Positions 21,590 to 30,707 of a stretch of DNA of 42,634 nt are shown one piece after another; the stretch's first letter is position 1; the number at the start of each line of letters is the position of its first letter. A program made the translations under genes and the position numbers. This DNA is from an uncultured Erysipelotrichaceae bacterium. Lineage in GTDB: Bacteria; Bacillota_I; Bacilli_A; RFN20; CAG-826. A model generated the notes under the pieces. It saw only the letters and a list, made by a program, of their open reading frames with translations. It was not told the origin of the DNA and ran no database searches. Where the stretch lies: contig CACYSA010000022.1 in assembly GCA_902777015.1 (NCBI GenBank), positions 1 through 42,634 on the forward strand. The letters are read 5' to 3'.

Positions 21590-24076
21590 CTATTTAGCGA
21601 TGAGGCTAGCACCAGCGACATAGGTTGAATAGCCAGAACCAACGTATTCAATTTTGATGACGTTTTCTTGGTTAGCAACTAAATCGAATTCGAATAATGC
21701 GACTGTGATTGGGTTAGCTAATTTGCCACCATCATCAGCTTCAGATTCGATAACTTTATCAGCACCACCAGCAAAGTCTTGGAAGCTTGGGTTGCTTTCT
21801 GCTGGAGCATCAATCTTTGTGCCATTGACATAAACGTTGTGTTTAACAGCTGTTGTCACAGCGGCATCTTGATGCCAGAAGAATGTTTTTGTAGCGTTAC
21901 CGGCTTTGGTTGTGAATGTGTAGTTGAAGACGACTTTCTTAGCTTCAGTTGGTGTGAATTTGAATTCGACATAATCATTCTTTGTACCAAGTTTATAAAC
22001 TGTGAATTGAACATCACCTGTTGTGTCTTTAACTTCTTTAGCAGAAGCATTGCTTAAGCCTGCTTTAACATCAGCAGCATCCCAAACTTTTAATGGGGCG
22101 GCTGGAGTTGCACCACCATCAGCATAAGTAATCTTAATTTCTTTAATGAAGATTCTGTTTTTGGCATCAATTGTGACTGTCTTGCTAGCGGAAGCTAATT
22201 CGAATGTTAATGCTTCGAATGTGCCTTCTTCATTGTATGGCGCTAATTGATCAGCGGAACCATTAACTGCAACGTTGTTGGAGTTTGTTGGGTGATCAGC
22301 GGATTTCTTGTACCAGTCGTGGCATAAGATTTCAACTTTACTAGCATCGACGTCTAATGTGAAGACGATTTGACCAGCAGCACTACCTGTACCTGTCTTT
22401 AATAAACCGGCTGTATTGGCATAAGCACCACCTGAACCATTACCATCATAAATCTTGGTAGCTGTAACAGCTTTAACGTGAGCGTCACCTTGACCAATTT
22501 TTGCTAAGGCTTCTTCGGCTTTGATTTCAGAGCCTGTGGCTGTTAAACCAGAATAATTGAGAGTAATAACTTTGTCTTCGACTGGCTTAGCAATTTCAGT
22601 AGCAGCGATTGTGATTGTTAAATCAGAATCGATCTTTGTCATGTTGTATGTGCCATCTTCATTTGCTTTGAATTTGTTATAACCAACTTTGCCTTCAGCT
22701 TCAGCGAAAGTGATGAAGTTAACCTTACCTTCTGCACTGATTTCTGGATTGAATTCATAACCATCATTACAAACGACTTCGAAGTTTAATTGTGGTGAAG
22801 AGAATGTGAAATCATATGGTGCATCTTTAGAACGGGCATAATAGACACCTTCTTCAGCGGCATCAAGGTTTGTACCTTCAGCGTTCTTTGGACCAATGTA
22901 GACTTTAACTGAGCAGTTTGTAGCGGCAAAGGTCATCTTATAACCTTTTGCTTGTGTGCCTTGAACTGGGGTAATAACGACTGCTAAATCTTCTTGAACC
23001 TTTGTGATTCTGAAATATTCTTCGCTTGGAAGGCCATCAGCTTCGGCTGGTCCTTGTTTTAACTTATTGTATTTACCTGTAATTTTGAAGTTAGAAGCAT
23101 TGAGAGAATAGCCTTCATCACAGACAACTTTGAAATTGACTTGTGGTTGAAGTTGTTCATCTTCTGGATCGTAGGCAACGATATTGCCTTCTTCATCTTT
23201 AGCGACGCATGTATTTGTTTCGACTGGTGTCTTTGTATAGTCTTTTGTGTCATAGACATAGACTTTGCAGTGTTCACCAGAGAATGTGACTTTATAGCCT
23301 TCAAAAGCTGGAGTGCCAGCGACTGGGACTGCATCACCTGTGTACATAACTCTGACTTCACCACCGTATAATAAACGATAGCCAGCGTTATTTTGCCTTA
23401 AGGTGATCTTGTTTTCACCAGCGACTAAGTTAGCGGTAACGTATTCAACATATCCACGAGCGGTTTGAGATAAACCTAAATCATCATATGTTTTTTCGCC
23501 AATATCCCAATCAACGAAATCGTTTGCGTTGATTTGGACGGAATATTTAACTGTACCACCATCAGCGGCGCCTTGTGAACCATGGTCATTACCGGTATAG
23601 ACAACACCAAATGCGATTTTAGCATTGGAGATAGCTTTATCAATGTTGATCTTCCATGTCACTGTGCTACCTTTAGCAAGTAAACGAGATTCATTTCTGA
23701 GTTCTTCTGGAACATTGTTATAACCAGATGTACTACCGAAATCAGCGCTCTTTTCAGAATAATCATCGAATGCGATACCGATGTATTTGCTGTCTTTAGC
23801 AGTGCATTCTTTTAAGAAAACGTCTTTACCATCTGCGTTCTTAACAGCGGAACCAACTGCTTGATAGCTGTGTTCGTGCGCTGGTGCTTGACTACTTGAA
23901 GTTGGCGCACTACTTTGTGGATTGCTCGCTGGTGTTGAGGCTGGTGTGCTTGCAGGTTGGGAAGCAGCACCACTAGTACTAGTTGGTTTAGCTCCTGAAG
24001 AAGCGGCTGGTTTATTACAACCAGTAACCAAAAGGCCAAAACAAGCAAGAGCAACTAAAAACTTACTTTTTTTCAT
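21590..24076 (-). CDS. Large multidomain surface lipoprotein (carbohydrate-binding-like)
   Basis: An 828-residue lipoprotein. Signal peptide with lipobox LLVTGC, then a Ser/Ala/Pro/Thr-rich linker of ~50 residues, then a HEHSY motif opening a domain that ends in NAGYRLLYGGEVRVMY (about residues 65-245) and resembles family 6/35-type carbohydrate-binding modules. This is followed by two related beta repeats (GYKVTFSGEHCKVYVYD... and GYKMTFAATNCSVKVYI...), then two further beta domains (about 500-640 and 660-828) of binding-module type. No catalytic motif is seen, so it is probably an adhesin or substrate-capture protein. Start chosen at 24076 (AAGGAG 9 bases upstream); an upstream ATG at 24100 lies ahead of that ribosome site. 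It has its own promoter and terminator. Confidence 0.8.
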   Translation of the reverse strand: MKKSKFLVALACFGLLVTGCNKPAASSGAKPTSTSGAASQPASTPASTPASNPQSSAPTSSSQAPAHEHSYQAVGSAVKNADGKDVFLKECTAKDSKYIGIAFDDYSEKSADFGSTSGYNNVPEELRNESRLLAKGSTVTWKINIDKAISNAKIAFGVVYTGNDHGSQGAADGGTVKYSVQINANDFVDWDIGEKTYDDLGLSQTARGYVEYVTANLVAGENKITLRQNNAGYRLLYGGEVRVMYTGDAVPVAGTPAFEGYKVTFSGEHCKVYVYDTKDYTKTPVETNTCVAKDEEGNIVAYDPEDEQLQPQVNFKVVCDEGYSLNASNFKITGKYNKLKQGPAEADGLPSEEYFRITKVQEDLAVVITPVQGTQAKGYKMTFAATNCSVKVYIGPKNAEGTNLDAAEEGVYYARSKDAPYDFTFSSPQLNFEVVCNDGYEFNPEISAEGKVNFITFAEAEGKVGYNKFKANEDGTYNMTKIDSDLTITIAATEIAKPVEDKVITLNYSGLTATGSEIKAEEALAKIGQGDAHVKAVTATKIYDGNGSGGAYANTAGLLKTGTGSAAGQIVFTLDVDASKVEILCHDWYKKSADHPTNSNNVAVNGSADQLAPYNEEGTFEALTFELASASKTVTIDAKNRIFIKEIKITYADGGATPAAPLKVWDAADVKAGLSNASAKEVKDTTGDVQFTVYKLGTKNDYVEFKFTPTEAKKVVFNYTFTTKAGNATKTFFWHQDAAVTTAVKHNVYVNGTKIDAPAESNPSFQDFAGGADKVIESEADDGGKLANPITVALFEFDLVANQENVIKIEYVGSGYSTYVAGASLIAK

Positions 24077-24107
24077 TGTAAAAAACTCCTTTTGTTTCAT
24101 TGTTATT

Positions 24108-24136
24108 ATTGTAAACTAATATTTTTGCTAACGCAA
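24108..24136 (-). promoter_or_regulatory. Promoter of the 828-residue lipoprotein
   Basis: Minus strand TTGCGT (24131-24136), 17-base spacer, TACAAT (24108-24113), about 31 bases before the ATG at 24076. Confidence 0.7.
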
Positions 24137-24180
24137 TGCATAGAAGAACATTTAATTTTCGTTTAAGCTTTCATAAAAAA

Positions 24181-24201
24181 GGAGCGTGATTAACACGCCC
24201 C
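24181..24201 (-). terminator. Terminator at the end of the nuclease/ABC transporter operon
   Basis: Minus-strand GGGGCGTG/CACGCTCC (one G-T pair) with 5-base loop, followed by TTTTTT. Confidence 0.85.
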
Positions 24202-24224
24202 TAATTGAGTAATTTCGGTAGAAA

Positions 24225-27200
24225 TTATAATTCAACGATGACAAGGTTGCCACCATATGTTAAACGGTAACCGCCACCACCTTGACTGAGTGTGAAGACG
24301 TTTTCACCTTCAGCAAATGTTGCTTCAGGAACGAGAACGAATTCGGCGACAGCGGATGTACCAACGCCTAATTCAGAGAATGTGCCTGTTGAAACGGCAA
24401 CATTTGTTTCACCTACTTTACAAGTAACTGGGGATTCGCTTAAATTATGGCCCACGTTGACAGCATCAATCTTAGCAGAAACACGGATTTCGTATTTGCC
24501 AGCCTTTGGAGCAATGATTTTCCAAGTGTTGTTACTATTCTTTTTGAATTTTAAGCCACTATCGATTTCAGCGGATGAATAGTCGGCCATTGCCATTTTG
24601 GCGCCAACTTTACCGCAAGAGCATGATAATGGAGTAACGTTCTTACCGTCAGTGTTTTGAGCAACTGTACCTTCAACCCAAGTGTGAGCGTGTGGAAGAT
24701 CTTGACCATTGATTTTGCTTAATTTACCAGCGGCGAATTCTAATGTACCTTCGTATGTTTTACCATCAGCACCAGGAATTTTGAGAGTTAAGACACCAGT
24801 GTTATAAGCGGCACTGAGGACGATATAAACTCTACAAACTTTGCTAGCAGCAATGTCATCAGAAACGATTACTTCGTTGATAGTTGCGGCTGGTTCAGAA
24901 ACGTAAGCAGCAACGATGTTGGCTTTTGCAGCGTTGAAAGCGGCAAAATCAGCATAACCCATTGCACCATAGTTAACCCATGTCCAAATGCCAGCGCCTT
25001 CGAAGTGAATAGCTTGATTATCTGCACCTTCTGTGTACCAAGGTAAAACTTCGTTTGCTGCTGCTGGAGTTTTACTTTCAGCAAAGAATTCCATATCTTG
25101 GAGGACGATACCAAAGTTAGCGTTAGCATTGGTGTTACCACATTCGATGGTAATTTCTTTTGTGGCATCGAATTCGAATTCTAATTTACCAGCATTTGTT
25201 AATTTGCCATCAGCGATAACATCTTTGGAAATGACGTTGTCTTTGAAAGCTTCACTAATTGTTACACCATTGATGGTTAAGGTTGATGTCTTTGTCCAAG
25301 AATCACCAGAGATAGCGATTTTGCTAACGTCTTTTGTAACTTTGAAAACTAATTTACCAGCGGTTTTGGATTTACCAATCTTTAAAATGTTAAAGAGTGT
25401 CCAAGCTGCGTCACCACTACCACCGTTAGCGCCTTCATAAATGCTTGAAGCTTCACTAACTGTGTCGAGAATTTCTTCACCTGTTGCTTTTGTGAAGACG
25501 TTCTTAACGACATCAGCAGCGATAGAACGTGTGTTACCTTCTGTTTGAGTTGTGAATGTGTATTTAGCAACGGAAGCGTATTCTTTTTGTGTGTCGCCAC
25601 CGCCACCTTCGCCGCCTTCGCCGCCACCGACTTTGGTAATGATACCAGAGCCTTGGACTGTACCATTATAGTCAGCACGAATCATCTTTAATGTGATTTT
25701 ATCACCGACTTTGAGGGCTTTTGTGGTTTCATTTGTTAAGAAGTCTTGTGGGTTTGTGAAAGAGTAAGCACCTGCACCATCCCAAGCAAGAGCTGTAGCT
25801 GTAGCGGAAACACCATACATCACTAAGTCAGTTGTGCCATCAGTGACTGTCATATTGCCGTATTTATCAGCAGCATCATTCTTCCAAGCTTTGATTGTAG
25901 CTTCGACTTCATAAGCTTTGTCTTTCTTATTTTCGACAGCGACAAATTCAGTAACTGTCTTTTTAGCAACTGCTGGTTCTGGAACTGACCATTTTGTACC
26001 AGCTTCAATAACTGTGACATCAGCATCTTTTAAGTCAAAGCCGTTTTCAACTGTACCATGGTAGTTCTTAACGACCATTGTAACTTCGACTTTCGCGCCT
26101 TCTAATAACTTAGCGGCAAGAGCTTCAACTTTACCAGCACCAAATAATTCAATGGCGTTAGTGCCTTTAATATCTCTTTCGCCGTGGTCTTTATCAGATT
26201 TACCTGGAACTAAGGCTTCACCCTTGGTAGCGGTTAAGAAATAGTCATTACCGGATTTAGCGGTGACGAAACCTTGGAATTTGTAGTAGTCATAGGAGTC
26301 AGCGCCATCTTGTAATGCTGCACCGATAGCTAAGACTTCAGCAAATGACTTGCCTTCAATTGTCTTTCTTGGTTGTGGTTTGTTGCCTTCACATTTAACG
26401 AAAATCGCAGATGTGGTTTCGGCTTGAGTATTATTGTAAACGGTGAATTGACCGTGTGCAGTAACAGTACCGCCAACCCAAATGTCATCATCGGTTAAAG
26501 GTTGTTTTTGTTCTTTATCTTTAAAACATTTGAATACTTCGAATTTTTCTGTTTTGCCTTCTGCAGGTGTTAAATAGAATGCGACACTACCATCGGTTCT
26601 GCTACCTGGGGCATAGTAGAATGAGGAAACAACACCTTTGACATAGAAGTCTTCGTTGTTGTATTTTTCACTCTTTGCGACTTTACAAGCATCTTCGTTA
26701 TCGAATGGGTCTGCTTCAGTACCTTCGTGAGCGACACCGTATTTTTCTTTAACGGTTTGTTTGGCTTGTAAAGTAACTTTAACTGAGTCAGTTGAATCAC
26801 CACATTTAATGGTAATTGTCACTTCACCAGCAGCGACTGGGGAAGCCATTTGACCAGTAATGGTTAACTTGTTTGTGTCACTTGATGTAATTGTAATTTT
26901 GCCTTCATTAACTAATTGGGTGACGTTGGCTTTTGGATCAACTTCGATGTTGACCTTTCTTGAAGCATCGCCAACAAACCATTCAGCTTGAAGATCTGTT
27001 TTGTTGCTAATTGTTACTTTGTAATTGACTGGTGCAACTGATGAATCTGTTGGAGCAGCTGAAGAATCCGCTGGTGCGGAGGCTGGTTCAGATGAGCCTG
27101 GTTCAGATTGTGGTTGACTTGTAGTTGCTGGTTTATTACAAGCAGGAGCAACCAATGCAAGACCTAACAATAAGGCAACGAGTTTTGTTCCTTTTTTCAT
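24225..27200 (-). CDS. Large OB-fold-rich surface lipoprotein
   Basis: A 991-residue lipoprotein. Lipobox LVAPAC, an acidic Ser/Pro/Ala linker, an Ig-like domain (~60-145), then three OB-fold-like units: KYNNEDFYVKGVVSSFYY...VGGTVTAHGQF, SYDYYKFQGFVTAKSGNDYFLT...VKNYHGTVENG and KAYEVEATIKAWKN...IRADYNGTVQGSG (about 150-530). Such OB domains occur in extracellular nucleases like YhcR and in DUF6359-type lipoproteins. After a Gly-rich stretch (GGGEGGEGGGGD) come beta domains, and the C-terminus (~860-991, HAHTWVEGT...GGYRLTYGGNLVIVEL) is a paralogue of the HEHSY module in the downstream lipoprotein. Start chosen at 27200 with AAAGGAG 8 bases upstream. It closes the nuclease/transporter operon, suggesting nucleic-acid or glycan capture. 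Confidence 0.82.
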   Translation of the reverse strand: MKKGTKLVALLLGLALVAPACNKPATTSQPQSEPGSSEPASAPADSSAAPTDSSVAPVNYKVTISNKTDLQAEWFVGDASRKVNIEVDPKANVTQLVNEGKITITSSDTNKLTITGQMASPVAAGEVTITIKCGDSTDSVKVTLQAKQTVKEKYGVAHEGTEADPFDNEDACKVAKSEKYNNEDFYVKGVVSSFYYAPGSRTDGSVAFYLTPAEGKTEKFEVFKCFKDKEQKQPLTDDDIWVGGTVTAHGQFTVYNNTQAETTSAIFVKCEGNKPQPRKTIEGKSFAEVLAIGAALQDGADSYDYYKFQGFVTAKSGNDYFLTATKGEALVPGKSDKDHGERDIKGTNAIELFGAGKVEALAAKLLEGAKVEVTMVVKNYHGTVENGFDLKDADVTVIEAGTKWSVPEPAVAKKTVTEFVAVENKKDKAYEVEATIKAWKNDAADKYGNMTVTDGTTDLVMYGVSATATALAWDGAGAYSFTNPQDFLTNETTKALKVGDKITLKMIRADYNGTVQGSGIITKVGGGEGGEGGGGDTQKEYASVAKYTFTTQTEGNTRSIAADVVKNVFTKATGEEILDTVSEASSIYEGANGGSGDAAWTLFNILKIGKSKTAGKLVFKVTKDVSKIAISGDSWTKTSTLTINGVTISEAFKDNVISKDVIADGKLTNAGKLEFEFDATKEITIECGNTNANANFGIVLQDMEFFAESKTPAAANEVLPWYTEGADNQAIHFEGAGIWTWVNYGAMGYADFAAFNAAKANIVAAYVSEPAATINEVIVSDDIAASKVCRVYIVLSAAYNTGVLTLKIPGADGKTYEGTLEFAAGKLSKINGQDLPHAHTWVEGTVAQNTDGKNVTPLSCSCGKVGAKMAMADYSSAEIDSGLKFKKNSNNTWKIIAPKAGKYEIRVSAKIDAVNVGHNLSESPVTCKVGETNVAVSTGTFSELGVGTSAVAEFVLVPEATFAEGENVFTLSQGGGGYRLTYGGNLVIVEL

Positions 27201-27235
27201 GTTAATTTCTCCTTTCACAAAAAATGGAAACTGTG

Positions 27236-27709
27236 CTACTGCACAAAAGTTTTATTATTTATATCCTTTAAGAGGCTTGTGTAGGTGGTTTTGCGTTTTA
27301 ATCCGAAGATTGTGAAAACCACTCCAAGTGTTAAAAGTATAACCGAGATAATAGCGAGAACTAGGAAAACCCAGAACTCAGGAGAAGAGACGGTAATCTT
27401 AAATTGATTATCGGCTTTTCTAGATAAAAGTAAGAAGACGATAGAAGCCACTAAAAGGATGACACCAATGGAGATATTACTCATACCTTTAGCGAAATCA
27501 TTTCTTCCACGTTGAAGTTCAGCGTGGCAAGCTCTAGCTAATGACTTAACATTTTCTTCTGAGGCGTTACCATGAACTAAATGACCACATCTTGGACAGA
27601 CATAGTTAATTTGTGTATCAGCATCTAAGCCTTCAATTTTTTGATATGTCGATTGTTTGCTTTCGATTTTATCTTCATCGAGCTTATAACCACAGTGATA
27701 ACAATACAT
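27236..27709 (-). CDS. Zinc-ribbon membrane protein
   Basis: A 157-residue protein with a zinc ribbon formed by CYHC (Cys3, Cys6) and CPRC (Cys38, Cys41), followed by a helical part and two membrane helices at ~79-97 and ~112-134 (ISIGVILLVASIVFLLL and FWVFLVLAIISVILLTLGVVF). The zinc ribbon would face the cytoplasm. No catalytic motif. AGGAGG lies before the ATG. It sits 23 bases after the nuclease gene and 35 bases before the OB-fold lipoprotein, in the transporter operon; its role there is unknown. Confidence 0.8.
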   Translation of the reverse strand: MYCYHCGYKLDEDKIESKQSTYQKIEGLDADTQINYVCPRCGHLVHGNASEENVKSLARACHAELQRGRNDFAKGMSNISIGVILLVASIVFLLLSRKADNQFKITVSSPEFWVFLVLAIISVILLTLGVVFTIFGLKRKTTYTSLLKDINNKTFVQ

Positions 27710-27732
27710 GATTAATGCCTCCTATAAATACA

Positions 27733-29214
27733 CTATTCTTGGACCCATTCTAAACCAGTAGCATCGTTAAAGATGATTTGGTAACTGGTTCTGTCATTAT
27801 AAGTGTGATAAGTGTAAATACCACTTAATAAGAATTTCTTACCGACGAATTGTTCTTCAGTATTCCAATATTCAAATTTCTTTTCTGGATCACCAGCATA
27901 AGAGAAGGTAAGGAATGCTTCGAAATCGCAATCTTTGAAACCTAAAGTAATTTCATCACCTTTTGTGTTGATACGGAACTTATTGCATTCAACAGCTTCA
28001 GTAACTTTAACAGCACAGTTTAAGCATTCAAAACTACCATCTTTAGCAATTTTGCTTAATTCGGCGGCTTTATATTCAATCATATGTAAGCTTTGTTCGC
28101 CAACGTTTTCTTCGGCTTTGATGAGAATCTTACAGTCTTCTTCAGTCGCTTCGCTTTCAACGATTGGGAAGTGACCTTCAGCGCCTGTTAATTGGAAACC
28201 AAAGTTTTCACTATATTTAGCAAAGACACACAATTGAATGAATGTGTTAATCTTGCGATATTTGCTTGGGACAGAAGACATACCGCAGAAGACGTTAATA
28301 GCAGCGTATTCCCCGCCTTTAATGCCTTTACCTTCACCACGGATATCTTCACTATCGCTTTCTTCAAAATAACTTTGTAAGTACATTGTGCCATTTGAAT
28401 AACCGGCGACTGTACCACGGATTCTTACTTTAGTGCCATCTAATGGTGATTGATAAGTCTTATCCTTAATATAATTCTCAGTAGCGACTTTTAAGTCTAA
28501 TAAGCTTGTATTGACATAGTCACCAGTTGGGAATGTATCTTCTGGGACACCAGAGAATAAATTGAGCTTATAATTCTTAGCTTGTGTTTCAGCAGCGTAG
28601 AATGTATCAGCGTAATTAGGCATATCTTGAACGTTTTTAACCCAAGAGTAACCTTCTTGAACGATGGCAAGATTTAATAAATACAATTCGTTAAATGGTG
28701 CATCTTTCTTTGTTTCGTTAATCCAAATTAAGGAGACAAATCTTTCACCAGTGGAGTCATATTGTGGACTACCATAGTCTTCTTGCGCTGTTGAAACAAC
28801 AATTGTACCGTTTTCATTAGCGAGTTTTAATTTGCTCTTATTGAAATCACTAGCAGGTTGACCCCATGGTTGAATACGACCAGTTGATTCTGGAGTATCA
28901 ATACCATAATAACGTGATTTAATGTTTAAACGGCTAGTAGTTGTCACTAATGGAGTAAAGTGAGCGGTATCGCCATCAATTGATTGATAAAGTTTGACTT
29001 GACCAATGCCATCTTTATAGAAGTCTCTACCTTTATAATCTAAAGATAATCTGACTGCTGAAGAAGCGGTATAGTCAACCCAGTTTTTGTCACCACGTGA
29101 TGGAGTGTTACCACTTGCACCACCAGAAGGATTGTTTGTATTATTACAACCCGCTAATAAAGCAACGGTTAAGAAGGTGGCAACAGTTAATGTAATCTTT
29201 TTAAGTTTATTCAT
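27733..29214 (-). CDS. Surface lipoprotein nuclease, staphylococcal-nuclease (SNase) family
   Basis: A 493-residue lipoprotein with lipobox LLAGC. An SNase (thermonuclease) domain spans residues ~60-210: QSIDGDTAHF (~80, Ca2+-binding Asp), SRYYGIDTPES (~105-113, matching Arg35, Asp40, Glu43 of staphylococcal nuclease), STGERFVSLIW (a candidate for Arg87) and FYAAETQAKNYKLNLFS. The catalytic residues thus appear to be present. The C-terminal ~280 residues carry OB-like strands (GTKVRIRGTVAGYSNGTMYLQ) and a further beta domain. It likely degrades extracellular DNA/RNA at the cell surface. Placed directly after two solute-binding lipoproteins of an ABC importer, as in mycoplasmas, which supports nucleotide scavenging. 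Confidence 0.85.
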   Translation of the reverse strand: MNKLKKITLTVATFLTVALLAGCNNTNNPSGGASGNTPSRGDKNWVDYTASSAVRLSLDYKGRDFYKDGIGQVKLYQSIDGDTAHFTPLVTTTSRLNIKSRYYGIDTPESTGRIQPWGQPASDFNKSKLKLANENGTIVVSTAQEDYGSPQYDSTGERFVSLIWINETKKDAPFNELYLLNLAIVQEGYSWVKNVQDMPNYADTFYAAETQAKNYKLNLFSGVPEDTFPTGDYVNTSLLDLKVATENYIKDKTYQSPLDGTKVRIRGTVAGYSNGTMYLQSYFEESDSEDIRGEGKGIKGGEYAAINVFCGMSSVPSKYRKINTFIQLCVFAKYSENFGFQLTGAEGHFPIVESEATEEDCKILIKAEENVGEQSLHMIEYKAAELSKIAKDGSFECLNCAVKVTEAVECNKFRINTKGDEITLGFKDCDFEAFLTFSYAGDPEKKFEYWNTEEQFVGKKFLLSGIYTYHTYNDRTSYQIIFNDATGLEWVQE

Positions 29215-29227
29215 ATTGCCTCCTTAA

Positions 29228-30679
29228 TTATTTGATGTCTTTCTTAGCGTTATTAATCGCTGTCGCAAATGCATCATCAAGAGTGGATTTGCCGTTTAAG
29301 ACGTTAGTCACTAAAGAACCAACTTCTTTTCTTAATGTAGCACTGCCTGGGAAGACAGCAGAGTTATAGTAGCGGCCATTAATGTCGTTTTGTGTCACTA
29401 AGGCTGCTTCAGCGTAGCCTTCACCACCTTCGATGAAATCGCTATATGTTTCAGTTGTGTAACATGATTCTCTCACTGGTGAATAGCCTTCAGAACCATT
29501 GACACATAATGAAACGTTAACTTGTTTACTTGTTAAATATTTGATTAATTTCCAACCATATTTAATAGCAGCGGCATTTTGTGCTTCTGGTAATGATGGG
29601 TTATTGAGCATACAGACGGATGGACCTTGAGAGATGTAAGCGACTTGTTCACCCATGGTTGGAACTTTTGCGAATGCAACATCAAATTGACCAGCATCAG
29701 GAATGGTATAACCTGTACCACCAGTAGAACCGATAGAGAAGAGTGTTTTAGCTTCTTTAAAGGAGTTACTAGCGTATGTGCCTTCCACGCCTTGTGTGGT
29801 TAATAAATGTTTATCGTGAGCATCTTTTAAAGCGGAAACAATAGCTTTTGCTTTTGCTAAATTAGCGCTTTCTTCGAAATCGACTTTACCTTTACCATCA
29901 CTACCGATAGAAGAATAACCGATTTTGTTTTGATAAAGTTCAGTAATGAATAAGTTAGAATCACTATCATAATAGATTGGATACTCTAAGTTACTAGAAA
30001 CTTGATCTTTATGTTCATAAGCTGCTTCCGCGATCTTGAGAAGTTGTTCCCAAGTAATGGTCTTCATATATTCAGCGACACGATCAACTGGAACTTCTGG
30101 ATAAGCATAACTCATCGCCACTTTCACAGCGCTTAAGTTATAAGTCATAATTTCGGTTGATTTCATTAATGGGATTAAGTATGTACCTTCTCTTTGTAAT
30201 GAACGACCTTCATCTAAATATGACTTAATCATGTCACTTTCTGGCATGTTATCACCATAATCAGCTTCGGTACCAAATGTGACAGCACTGTCTTTTAAGA
30301 ATTTATCAAAATTGACAACGTATTTACCTTTTTCGTTACCTTCTAAAGCGAGATAGTCAGCAACATGGTCAGCATAAGCAATAGCGATTGTTGGGCTATC
30401 GCCTGTTGCAATACCTGTTGTGACTTTACTTGGCATATCTTTATAGCCACCTTGATAAGAGAGATTGACTTCTAAATCAACGCCTTCTTTTTCTTTAACT
30501 AATTTAATAAAGGCATCGACTTTGCTCTTTAAAGCGGCTTCTGGTTTTTGACCAAATGTGTGCCAGAAAGTAACAGTAACTTTGCTAGAATCGGCACCGG
30601 AGGAACCAGTGTTATTATTACCACATCCCGCTAAGGAGGCGATTAATAATGGAAACATTAATATTGATATCTTTTTCAT
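29228..30679 (-). CDS. ABC importer solute-binding lipoprotein (family 1, UgpB/MalE-like), copy 1
   Basis: A 483-residue lipoprotein, lipobox SLAGC, followed by VTVTFWHTFG, the typical strand-one motif of family 1 binding proteins, and SPTIAIAYADHVADYL. Conserved family features include EGTYLIPLMKSTEIMTYN and FSIGSTGGTGYTIPD...AYISQGPSVCML. It is clearly paralogous to the next gene upstream in the operon (shared FSIGST, SQGPS, AY.DHV.DYL). Sequence family is that for sugars or glycerol-3-phosphate, but operon context with a nuclease suggests nucleotides or oligonucleotides as ligand (inference). GAAAGGAG before the ATG. Confidence 0.88.
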   Translation of the reverse strand: MKKISILMFPLLIASLAGCGNNNTGSSGADSSKVTVTFWHTFGQKPEAALKSKVDAFIKLVKEKEGVDLEVNLSYQGGYKDMPSKVTTGIATGDSPTIAIAYADHVADYLALEGNEKGKYVVNFDKFLKDSAVTFGTEADYGDNMPESDMIKSYLDEGRSLQREGTYLIPLMKSTEIMTYNLSAVKVAMSYAYPEVPVDRVAEYMKTITWEQLLKIAEAAYEHKDQVSSNLEYPIYYDSDSNLFITELYQNKIGYSSIGSDGKGKVDFEESANLAKAKAIVSALKDAHDKHLLTTQGVEGTYASNSFKEAKTLFSIGSTGGTGYTIPDAGQFDVAFAKVPTMGEQVAYISQGPSVCMLNNPSLPEAQNAAAIKYGWKLIKYLTSKQVNVSLCVNGSEGYSPVRESCYTTETYSDFIEGGEGYAEAALVTQNDINGRYYNSAVFPGSATLRKEVGSLVTNVLNGKSTLDDAFATAINNAKKDIK

Positions 30680-30707
30680 ATATTTTCTCCTTTCAATGAA
30701 GAAACGA

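Noticed and set aside
23922..24119. Plus-strand frame across the lipoprotein linker
   Set aside because: It is the complement of the Ser/Pro/Ala-rich low-complexity linker and has no ribosome site.
27201..27260. Terminator between zinc-ribbon and OB-lipoprotein genes
   Set aside because: Only a 5-bp TGTGC/GCACA stem with no immediate T tract; the genes are treated as co-transcribed.
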